A DNA stretch of 5,894 nt from Rhodobacterales bacterium (lineage in GTDB: Bacteria > Pseudomonadota > Alphaproteobacteria > Rhodobacterales > Rhodobacteraceae), in contig JAACVA010000101.1 of assembly GCA_009992615.1 (NCBI GenBank), positions 4,076-9,969 on the forward strand, read 5' to 3'. The first letter of the stretch is position 1. Every line of letters starts with the position of its first letter. The notes beneath the pieces were generated by a model. It was not told the DNA's origin and ran no database searches. It saw only the letters and a program-made list of their open reading frames with translations. Position numbers and translations under genes: made by a program. This document shows, piece after piece, positions 1 through 5,745 of this stretch.

Positions 1-2006
1 CGCTCGGCAAAGCTTTTGAAATGCTGACGCGCCAACAGCGTTGTCGGGGCGATCACCGCCACCTGATGGCCCGACATTGCGGCGACAAAGGCGGCACGCA
101 TGGCCACCTCGGTCTTGCCAAACCCCACGTCGCCGCAAATCAGTCGATCCATCGGCGCACCCGCCGCCAGATCGGTCAGAACATCGTCAATCGCGGCCTG
201 CTGATCATCGGTCTCCTGATAGGGAAAGCGGGCGCAAAACGCATCCCACATGCCATCGGGCGGTTCCATGATCGGCGCGCGGCGCAGCAGGCGTTCGGCG
301 GCAATGCGGATCAGCTTATCGGCAATGTCGCGGATGCGCTGTTTCAGGCGGGCCTTCTTGGCCTGCCAGGCGCCGCCGCCCAGCTTGTCCAGCAGCCCCT
401 CTTCGTGGCCGTAACGCGACAGAAGTTCGATGTTTTCCACCGGCAGGTACAGCCGATCGCCCCCGGCATATTCCAGAAGGATACATTCGTGATCGGCACC
501 CAGCGCCTTGACCACCTCAAGCCCACGGTACACCCCGACACCGTGATCGACGTGCACGATCAGATCACCGGGCGACAACCCTTGGGTTTCGGTGAGGAAA
601 TTCTCGGCCCGCTTGCGCCGCTTGCTGGTGCGGATCAGCCGGTCGCCCAGCACGTCCTGTTCGGAAATGACGGTCAGGCCCTTGCCCTCGAACCCGTGTT
701 CCAGCGGCCAAACGGCAAGGAACAGCCCGCCCTTGCCCTCGGGGATGTCGCGGTGATCGGTGATGGCGATGCCTTGGGCCAGCCCTTCGTCGGTCAGCAG
801 CCCGGTCAAACGTTCCCGCGCCCCGTCCGAGTAGCTGGCAATCACCACCTGCGATGCCTTGTGTCTTGCGCGAATATGGTCGGACAAAACACTGAACAGG
901 CTGATGTTTTCCTGCTGCCGTTCGGGCAGGAAATTGCGCCCGATGCGCCCGCCTGCGTCCGTCACGCCGGGGCCGGTGGGTTGGGGCAGCGGGTTCAACT
1001 GCACCACGCGCCGCCCCGCCGTGACCTTGGTCCAGGCGGCATCGTCAAGATACAACAGCTGCGGCGGCGCGGGCTTGTACACGGAATCAACGCGCTTTTT
1101 GCTCAGCATCGCTTCGCGGCGGTTGTCGTATTGGTCGGCAATGCTGTCCCAGCGGGCAAGGCGCACGCCGGTGGTCTGGTCATCCAGCACGAAACTGGCC
1201 TGCGGCAGATAGTCAAACAGGGTTTCCAGCCGGTCGTGGAAAAACGCCAGCCAGTGTTCGATGCCGGCATGTTTGCGCCCGGCGCTGACCGCTTCGTACA
1301 GCGGATCGTCGGTGCCGGCCGCGCCGAATTCGATGCGGTAATTTTGCCGGAACCGGGTGATCGCCGCTTCGTCAAGGATCACTTCGGACACCGGCGCAAG
1401 ATCAATCACCGACAGCTTTTCGGTGGTGCGTTGGCTGCCCGGATCGAACCGGCGCGCACCGTCCAGCACATCACCAAACAGATCCAGACGCACCGGCCCC
1501 AATTCGCCCGGCGGCCAGACGTCGATGATGCCGCCACGCACCGCGTAATCGCCCGGTTCCACCACTGTGGGCGCCTGGGTAAAGCCCATGCGCACCAGAA
1601 AATTGCGCAGCGCCGGTTCGTCGATCCGTTCACCGACGCGGGCAGAAAACGCCGCCTCGCGCAGCAAGGCGCGTTCCGGCACCCGCTGTGTCGCGGCGTT
1701 CAGCGTTGTCAACAAAATGAACGGCCCCGGCACGCCATGGGCCAAGGCGGCCAGCGTCGCCATGCGGGTGGCGGAAATGTCGGCATTGGGCGACACCCGG
1801 TCATAGGGCAGGCAATCCCAGCCCGGAAAGCCGAGCACGGTTGCCTTCGGCGCAAAGAACGCCAATGCGGCGCGCATCGCGGCCAGCCGTTTGTCATCGC
1901 GCGCCACATGCACGACCGCGCCCGCCCGGTCCAGTTCCTGGGCCAGAATGCGGGCGTCAAACCCTTCGGGCGCGCCGGAAACGGTGATGTGGGCGGGATC
2001 AGCCAT
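1..2006 (-). CDS. mfd: Transcription-repair coupling factor Mfd, N-terminal 668 residues (partial)
   Basis: Mfd is a cytoplasmic DNA translocase that removes RNA polymerase stalled at lesions and recruits UvrA for nucleotide excision repair. The visible part aligns throughout with E. coli Mfd as I recall it. The UvrB-like N-terminal module includes a FPGWDCLPYDR segment and a block around R157-GGIIDVWPPG, in which R157, R173 and F177 keep the spacing of the E. coli UvrA-contacting R165, R181 and F185. The RNA-polymerase-interacting domain begins near residue 479 (PGDLIVHVDHGVGVY). It is followed by the LGGGAW linker and helicase motif I, GDVGFGKTE (positions 108-134, Walker lysine K631), then motif Ia APTTLLARQHF. 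The second motor lobe and C-terminal autoinhibitory domain lie outside the window. The ATG at 2004-2006 has an AGGT 9 nt upstream and gives the family N-terminus. The gene starts 32 bp after a same-strand membrane-protein gene, so co-transcription is likely. No frameshift or missing key residue is seen. Confidence 0.98.
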   Translation of the reverse strand, partial: MADPAHITVSGAPEGFDARILAQELDRAGAVVHVARDDKRLAAMRAALAFFAPKATVLGFPGWDCLPYDRVSPNADISATRMATLAALAHGVPGPFILLTTLNAATQRVPERALLREAAFSARVGERIDEPALRNFLVRMGFTQAPTVVEPGDYAVRGGIIDVWPPGELGPVRLDLFGDVLDGARRFDPGSQRTTEKLSVIDLAPVSEVILDEAAITRFRQNYRIEFGAAGTDDPLYEAVSAGRKHAGIEHWLAFFHDRLETLFDYLPQASFVLDDQTTGVRLARWDSIADQYDNRREAMLSKKRVDSVYKPAPPQLLYLDDAAWTKVTAGRRVVQLNPLPQPTGPGVTDAGGRIGRNFLPERQQENISLFSVLSDHIRARHKASQVVIASYSDGARERLTGLLTDEGLAQGIAITDHRDIPEGKGGLFLAVWPLEHGFEGKGLTVISEQDVLGDRLIRTSKRRKRAENFLTETQGLSPGDLIVHVDHGVGVYRGLEVVKALGADHECILLEYAGGDRLYLPVENIELLSRYGHEEGLLDKLGGGAWQAKKARLKQRIRDIADKLIRIAAERLLRRAPIMEPPDGMWDAFCARFPYQETDDQQAAIDDVLTDLAAGAPMDRLICGDVGFGKTEVAMRAAFVAAMSGHQVAVIAPTTLLARQHFKSFAE

Positions 2007-2038
2007 GCGCGCGTTACCTAGCGAGGAGGGGTCCGGCG

Positions 2039-2566
2039 TCAACCGCCGAATGGGCCAAGATCAAGGTTCTTGTACATTCCCCACAATGCGGTGACGAAAA
2101 TCGACAGGATGCCGATCAGCTGGGTGATCATCCGCTGGCGCGTCAGACGACGGCGCAAAGCTTCGCCCAAGGCATCCTCGGCCTGGATCGCCTTGGCGGT
2201 GGACACCGCCATGGCCCAGACGATGGTCATCGGCAAGGCAATCAGAAACACCGCCTGGGCGATTTCGACCCCGTACCAGAACGCCAGGATCGCCAGACCG
2301 GTCAGCAGCATCGACGCCAGCGACACAAGACCCAGCCCAGACACCCGTGCAATAAACAACAGCCGATTGACATTGATCCGCGCGATCAGGTCAAGGTCGG
2401 TCTCGGCCTGCCCGCCAAACCGGCGCGCCCGCGTCACCATGTCGAAGGGAACGCCCAAAATCCAGTGCGACGCGGTAGACCAAACCGTGGCCAGCGCAAT
2501 CCAATACCACAGGTTCGAAAAAGACCGCATATCGATCAACTCAAATACCGCTGTGTACCAGTTCAC
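2039..2566 (-). CDS. Four-helix inner-membrane protein of unknown function (Rhodobacterales type)
   Basis: The 175-residue product has four hydrophobic segments, at about residues 18-40, 76-98, 102-124 and 147-165. The loops after helices 1 and 3 are rich in arginine (R46, R48, R49, R63, R68, R74; K125, R138-R140, R143, R145). By the positive-inside rule both loops face the cytoplasm, with N- and C-termini in the periplasm. There is no signal peptide, and no catalytic motif that I recognise. From memory, close relatives in Rhodobacterales are sometimes labelled 'component of SufBCD complex'; nothing in this sequence or its neighbours supports an iron-sulfur role, so I would not carry that name over. 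The GTG at 2564-2566 is preferred because a GGGG lies 8 nt upstream and the product then begins MNWY, as I recall for relatives. An in-frame TTG at 2570-2572 would add two residues but has poor spacing. The stop is 32 bp before mfd on the same strand, suggesting a shared transcript, and hemB is divergent. Confidence 0.88.
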   Translation of the reverse strand: MNWYTAVFELIDMRSFSNLWYWIALATVWSTASHWILGVPFDMVTRARRFGGQAETDLDLIARINVNRLLFIARVSGLGLVSLASMLLTGLAILAFWYGVEIAQAVFLIALPMTIVWAMAVSTAKAIQAEDALGEALRRRLTRQRMITQLIGILSIFVTALWGMYKNLDLGPFGG

Positions 2567-2697
2567 GCGCAACGCCCCGCTTCAATTCCGACGCGACACT
2601 AGCCAGCCCCCCCGCGGAACACCAGAGCACAGATGACGCCACTTGAGGTGGCGCGGTATCCGTGCGACCCAAGGGCAAAACAGCCACGGATCACGCC
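2567..2697. promoter_or_regulatory. Divergent intergenic region between the membrane-protein/mfd unit and hemB
   Basis: These 131 bp separate two divergent genes and must carry promoters in both directions unless hemB is read from further away. I find no convincing -35/-10 pair for either strand, which is common in alphaproteobacteria with weak consensus promoters. The region holds a run of seven C at 2607-2613, a perfect 6-bp inverted repeat at 2637-2653, and a second possible hemB start (GTG at 2662) with its own Shine-Dalgarno-like GAGGTGG at 2645-2651. I saw no FnrL-like TTGAT-N4-ATCAA site. Confidence 0.4.
2637..2653 (+). repeat. Perfect 6-bp inverted repeat in the hemB leader
   Basis: CGCCAC (2637-2642) and GTGGCG (2648-2653) are exact reverse complements around a 5-nt loop TTGAG. 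In RNA, an inner U-G wobble could extend the stem by one pair. The right arm overlaps the purine-rich GAGGTGG at 2645-2651, which would serve the alternative GTG start at 2662. It may be an operator in DNA, a leader hairpin in RNA, or chance in GC-rich sequence. Confidence 0.5.
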
Positions 2698-3690
2698 ATG
2701 ACAACAGCCGCCTTTCCCGCCGCCCGCTTCCGCCGCCTCAAATCCAGCGCGGCCTTGCGGGCTCTTGCCTGTGAAAACACCCTGTCGGTGGGTGATCTGA
2801 TCTGGCCGGTTTTCGTGCGCGACGGTGAAGGGATGCGCGAACCGGTGGTGTCGATGCCGGGGGTTGACCGCCTGTCGGTCGATCTGTTGGTCGAGGCGGC
2901 GCGCGACGCGGCAGATCTGGGCATACCGGCAATCTGCCTGTTTCCCTATACCGACCCACGCCTGAAAACCCAGTTGTGCGAAGAGGCGTGGAGCCCCGAC
3001 AACCTGTCCAACCGCGCGATTCGTGCAATCAAGGCTGCGGTGCCGGATCTGGCCGTGATGACCGATGTCGCGCTTGACCCGTACAACATCAACGGCCACG
3101 ACGGCATTGTGCGCGACGGGATCATCGTAAACGACGAAACGGTCGCGGCGCTGGTCAAGATGGCGCTGGCCCAGGCCGAGTCGGGCGCCGACATCCTGGG
3201 ACCGTCCGACATGATGGACGGACGGATCGGCGCGATGCGTGCGGCGCTTGAAGGGGCGGGCCACCAGAATGTAACGATCATGTCCTATGCCGCAAAATAT
3301 GCCAGCGCATTCTATGGCCCGTTCCGCGATGCGGTCGGCGCCACCGGCGCGCTGACCGGCGACAAGAAGACCTATCAGATGAACCCTGCCAATTCCGACG
3401 AGGCCCTGCGCCTGGTCGAACGCGATCTGCTGGAAGGCGCCGACATGGTGATGGTGAAACCCGGCCTGCCATATCTGGACATCTGCCGCCGGGTGAAAGA
3501 CCGCTTTGGCGCGCCCACCTTTGCCTATCAGGTGTCGGGCGAATACGCGATGATCCAGGCGGCGGCGGCCAATGGGTGGATCGACGGGGCGCAGGTGATG
3601 GCGGAAACGCTGATCGCGTTCAAACGCGCCGGATGCGACGGCATCCTTACCTATTTCGCCCCCGCGATGGCCCGCGCCTTGCGCGGCTAG
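2698..3690 (+). CDS. hemB: Porphobilinogen synthase (delta-aminolevulinic acid dehydratase)
   Basis: HemB condenses two molecules of 5-aminolevulinate into porphobilinogen, the first common step from ALA to heme, siroheme, cobalamin and, in phototrophs, bacteriochlorophyll; it is cytoplasmic. The 330-residue product is full length. The two Schiff-base lysines are K200 in SYAAKYAS and K254 in MVMVKPG. The metal segment is DVALDPYNINGHDG (residues 123-136): A125, D127 and D135 stand where the zinc enzymes have three cysteines, so this is the aspartate type. L239 aligns with E. coli E231, the allosteric magnesium ligand, so that site appears lost. Rhodobacter capsulatus HemB is known to work as a metal-independent hexamer, and this sequence fits that type. 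The ATG at 2698 has a GGA 7 nt upstream and gives the expected N-terminus (MTTAAFPAARFRRL). A GTG at 2662 with a GAGG-type ribosome-binding site would add 12 residues, RPKGKTATDHA after the initiator, that I do not recognise from relatives. It is divergent from the membrane-protein/mfd unit. Confidence 0.98.
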   Translation: MTTAAFPAARFRRLKSSAALRALACENTLSVGDLIWPVFVRDGEGMREPVVSMPGVDRLSVDLLVEAARDAADLGIPAICLFPYTDPRLKTQLCEEAWSPDNLSNRAIRAIKAAVPDLAVMTDVALDPYNINGHDGIVRDGIIVNDETVAALVKMALAQAESGADILGPSDMMDGRIGAMRAALEGAGHQNVTIMSYAAKYASAFYGPFRDAVGATGALTGDKKTYQMNPANSDEALRLVERDLLEGADMVMVKPGLPYLDICRRVKDRFGAPTFAYQVSGEYAMIQAAAANGWIDGAQVMAETLIAFKRAGCDGILTYFAPAMARALRG

Positions 3691-3701
3691 GGGCGTGGCG
3701 C

Positions 3702-3743
3702 GCCGGCCCCCTATCGCGGCAATCCGCCCAAGGCAGGGCCGGC
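3702..3743 (+). terminator. GC-rich hairpin just after hemB, possible terminator
   Basis: GCCGGCCC (3702-3709) pairs exactly with GGGCCGGC (3736-3743) across a 26-nt loop, inside which GCGG (3716-3719) and CCGC (3724-3727) can form a second small stem. It begins 11 nt after the hemB stop. Only a poor T-tract (TCGTTGT) follows, so intrinsic termination would be weak; it may instead be a 3'-end stabilising structure or a Rho-assisted end. Confidence 0.3.
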
Positions 3744-3766
3744 TCGTTGTACAGGATGACAGCGCC

Positions 3767-3779
3767 ACGAAAATTTCGT
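3767..3779. repeat. AT-rich 13-bp palindrome before the SYLF gene
   Basis: ACGAAA and TTTCGT are perfect 6-bp arms around a single central A (3767-3779). It is AT-rich within a GC-rich region and lies 71 bp before the SYLF-gene start. It is operator-like in form, but no known regulator is recognised. Confidence 0.4.
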
Positions 3780-3806
3780 ATGGACATCGGCAGAGCAACC
3801 ACCAAA

Positions 3807-3828
3807 GGTTGTCACCCTGAGGTGAACC
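3807..3828. repeat. Imperfect inverted repeat 22 bp before the SYLF start
   Basis: GGTTGTCACC (3807-3816) and GGTGAACC (3821-3828) pair as GGTT/AACC and CACC/GGTG, with two extra bases (GT) bulged in the left arm and a CTGA loop. It lies immediately before the ribosome-binding site (AAAAGG, 3835-3840), so it could be an operator near the transcription start or a leader hairpin. No U-tract follows, which argues against a terminator. Confidence 0.35.
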
Positions 3829-3850
3829 GGCAGTAAAAGGCGATTTCCAA

Positions 3851-4411
3851 ATGACATCCTATTCCCGCCGCACGGTTTTGACCGGCGCATCTTCGGTCTT
3901 GCTGTTCGGGGCGGCCTGCTCCAACGCGCTGGGCAGCCGTGGCCCCGAAACCATTGACGCCCGCGTGGCCAGTTCGCTGAGCTTTCTCTATTCGAACTAT
4001 CCCGCCACCCAGGATCTGCGCGACAAATCGGCAGGCCAACTGGTGATGCCGCTGGTCACCGAGGCCGGTTTTGGCCTCGGCGGCAGCTATGGGCGCGGCG
4101 CCCTGCAAGTGGCCGGAACGACGATCGATTATTACTCGGCCACCCAGGCAAGTCTCGGATTTCAGATCGGGGCACAGCAATTCGCGCATGTGCTGTTCTT
4201 CATGACCAACGACGCGCTGTACAATTTCCGCACCTCGCCCGGTTGGTCAGCAGGGGCCGATGTGCAATATGCGGTGAATGACCAGGCCGGCAACCTGTCG
4301 GCCGATACCACCACAACGCTGTCGCCGGTGATCGCGGTGATCTTCGGTCAGGCAGGGCTGATCGCCGGGGCGACGGTGACGGGCACCAAATACACCCGCA
4401 TCATCCCCTGA
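3851..4411 (+). CDS. SYLF/YSC84-domain protein with twin-arginine lipoprotein-like signal
   Basis: The 186-residue product has an N-terminal export signal followed by a SYLF (YSC84, formerly DUF500) domain, a family linked to lipid binding; in bacteria its role is poorly known. The signal carries SRRTVLTG (R6-R7), close to the Tat consensus, then a hydrophobic stretch and C23 in FGAAC, a weak lipobox because the -3 position is Gly rather than Leu. A periplasmic lipoprotein exported by Tat is the likely reading. Family hallmarks from about residue 60 onward are AGQLVMPLVTEAGFGLGGSYGRG, given here as AGQLVMPLV then AGFGLGGSYGRG, followed by YYSATQASLGFQIGAQ, VLFFMTNDAL and the final GLIAGATVTGTKYTRI. 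The length is normal for the single-domain form. The ATG at 3851 has AAAAGG 10 nt upstream. It lies 160 bp after hemB on the same strand with inverted repeats in between, so it probably has its own promoter. Confidence 0.92.
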   Translation: MTSYSRRTVLTGASSVLLFGAACSNALGSRGPETIDARVASSLSFLYSNYPATQDLRDKSAGQLVMPLVTEAGFGLGGSYGRGALQVAGTTIDYYSATQASLGFQIGAQQFAHVLFFMTNDALYNFRTSPGWSAGADVQYAVNDQAGNLSADTTTTLSPVIAVIFGQAGLIAGATVTGTKYTRIIP

Positions 4412-4414
4412 GGC

Positions 4415-4441
4415 TTTTCACCGGCCCGGCCCCGGTCTAAT
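4415..4441 (+). promoter_or_regulatory. Candidate sigma-70-type promoter for the aminotransferase gene
   Basis: TCTAAT (4436-4441) matches the -10 consensus at five of six positions. The best upstream partner, TTTTCA (4415-4420), matches the -35 consensus at four of six but with a short 15-nt spacer. Transcription would start near 4448, leaving a leader of about 25 nt with the GGAG ribosome-binding site. An ACCGG/CCGGT inverted repeat (4420-4424 and 4432-4436) lies between the two boxes; it could be a weak end for the SYLF transcript or an operator. Confidence 0.25.
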
Positions 4442-4472
4442 GTCGCACGGTCCATAACCGGAGCGCCGTGCC

Positions 4473-5678
4473 ATGACCCTGATCCTGAACCCGAACATGG
4501 CCGCCACCTCGCCACCGCCGGTGATGGAGGCGCGCCGCTGGCTGGCCAAGGCGACCTTTAGCCTTGATCGTCCGCTGATCAACGTCAGCCAGGCCGCCCC
4601 TGTGGCGCCGCCGCCGCAGACGCTGCGCGCCGCAATGGCCGAAACGATCCTGTCGGTGAACGAATCGCATCTTTATGGCCCGGTGCTGGGCCTGCCTGAC
4701 CTGCGCGCCCAAGTGGCGGCACAGTGGAGCGCCAGCTATGGCGGCGTTGTGAGCCCCGATCAGGTGGCCATCACGTCAGGCTGCAATCAGGCCTTCGCCG
4801 CCGTGATCAGCACGATCGCCCGACAAGGGGACGAGGTGATCCTGCCCACACCGTGGTACTTCAACCACAAGATGTGGCTCGACATGAACGGAATAACGAC
4901 GGTGCCGCTGGCCACCGGCCGCGGGCTGATCCCCGAGGCCGACGCTTGCGCCGCCTTGATCACGCCGCGCACCCGAGCCATCGTGCTGGTCACCCCCAAC
5001 AATCCGGGCGGCGCCGAATACCCCGCCGAAACCCTGCGCGCCTTTGCCAACCTTGCGCGGCACCACGGCCTGCCGCTGATCGTCGATGAAACCTATCGCG
5101 ATTTCGACAGCCGCGTTTCCACGGAAGGGAACAACAGCTTCTCAGGCGCCCCCCACGATCTGTTCACCGATCCCGACTGGGACGAGGTGCTTGTTCAGCT
5201 TTACAGCTTTTCAAAGGCCTATCGCCTGACCGGCCACCGCGTCGGCGCGCTGACGGCCAGCACCGCGCGCCTGGCAGAGGTGGAAAAATTTCTGGACACG
5301 GTCACCATCTGCCCCAACCAACTGGGCCAGCACGCGGCACTTTGGGGAATGCGCAACCTGTCACAATGGCTGGCGGGTGAACGCGCCGAAATCCTTGACC
5401 GGCGCGCCGCAATGGAACAAGGGTTTGCCCGCCTGCCCGATTGGAACCTTTTGGGCTGTGGCGCCTATTTCGCCTATGTCGAACACCCATTCGACGTGCC
5501 CAGTGACACGCTGGCGCAGCGTCTTGTGCAAGACGCGGGCATCCTGTTGTTGCCCGGCACGATGTTCACCCCCAAGGGCGACGCGGCAGGCAAACGCCAG
5601 TTGCGGATCGCCTTCGCAAATATCGACCGCGCGGGCATAGGCCACTTGTTCGACAGGCTCGCCCCGCTTTCCTATTGA
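4473..5678 (+). CDS. Fold-type I PLP-dependent aminotransferase (class I/II), substrate unknown
   Basis: The 401-residue cytoplasmic enzyme has the complete aspartate-aminotransferase-type catalytic set: Y68 in LYGPVLGLPDLR, the phosphate-binding TSGCNQ loop (101-106), aromatic W128/Y129 in TPWYFNHK for ring stacking, N177 in TPNNPGG, D205 and Y208 in VDETY, the Schiff-base lysine K248 in YSFSKAYRLTGHR, R256, and R378 in RQLRIAF for the substrate alpha-carboxylate. Spacings match the E. coli enzyme (D222/Y225, K258/R266, R386). NNPGG replaces the more usual NNPTG. Substrate preference cannot be read from this; no amino-acid biosynthesis gene is adjacent. The ATG at 4473 has GGAG 9 nt upstream. 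It follows the SYLF gene by 61 bp and is convergent with the right-hand gene. Co-transcription with the SYLF gene is possible, although a -10-like TCTAAT in the gap suggests a separate start. Confidence 0.95.
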   Translation: MTLILNPNMAATSPPPVMEARRWLAKATFSLDRPLINVSQAAPVAPPPQTLRAAMAETILSVNESHLYGPVLGLPDLRAQVAAQWSASYGGVVSPDQVAITSGCNQAFAAVISTIARQGDEVILPTPWYFNHKMWLDMNGITTVPLATGRGLIPEADACAALITPRTRAIVLVTPNNPGGAEYPAETLRAFANLARHHGLPLIVDETYRDFDSRVSTEGNNSFSGAPHDLFTDPDWDEVLVQLYSFSKAYRLTGHRVGALTASTARLAEVEKFLDTVTICPNQLGQHAALWGMRNLSQWLAGERAEILDRRAAMEQGFARLPDWNLLGCGAYFAYVEHPFDVPSDTLAQRLVQDAGILLLPGTMFTPKGDAAGKRQLRIAFANIDRAGIGHLFDRLAPLSY

Positions 5679-5697
5679 TCCGGCTGCGCTTCTTCTT

Positions 5698-5720
5698 TGG
5701 AAAAATACTCCCGCCGGAGG
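5698..5720 (-). terminator. Intrinsic terminator of the right-edge gene, Rhodobacterales form
   Basis: Read on the minus strand, CTCC (5719-5716), a GGCG loop and GGAG (5711-5708) form a short hairpin followed at once by TATTTTT. It lies 26 nt after the minus-strand stop codon at 5746. The arrangement CCTCCGGCGGGAG followed by TATTTTT is one I recall as very common at gene ends in Rhodobacterales genomes. On the plus strand the hairpin is not followed by T residues, so it should act only on the minus-strand transcript; I see no comparable terminator for the aminotransferase. Confidence 0.7.
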
Positions 5721-5745
5721 CGCACCTCTGCCCCTGTCGATGCCT

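Noticed and set aside
21..2021. A 666-codon plus-strand open frame across the whole visible mfd
   Set aside because: It is in mirror register with mfd, so a stop could arise only where mfd uses the codons TTA, CTA or TCA, which are rare in this GC-rich sequence. The translated product has no recognisable domain, whereas the minus strand encodes Mfd with all motifs.
2607..2613. Run of seven C in the divergent intergenic region, as a possible phase-variable tract
   Set aside because: Seven bases is short for phase variation, it is not in a coding frame, and I could not place it between promoter boxes.
2662..2697. Longer HemB starting at GTG 2662 as the primary annotation
   Set aside because: The added residues do not resemble the N-termini of relatives as I recall them, and the ATG at 2698 has an acceptable ribosome-binding site. 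It is kept as a finding because of the strong GAGGTGG upstream.
3747..3776. TTGTAC (3747-3752) with AAAATT/AAATTT about 17 nt later as a promoter for the SYLF gene
   Set aside because: The -35 part is fair, but the -10 candidate matches the consensus at only three of six positions and is itself half of the palindrome, so I did not call it.
2599..3798. A 399-codon minus-strand open frame over hemB
   Set aside because: It is the same mirror-register effect as over mfd. The plus strand encodes a complete HemB, and the antisense product is rich in His, Arg and Gly without any known motif.
3809..3837. TTGTCA with AGTAAA as a promoter before the SYLF gene
   Set aside because: The -10 candidate is poor, and transcription would begin after the AAAAGG ribosome-binding site, leaving none in the message.
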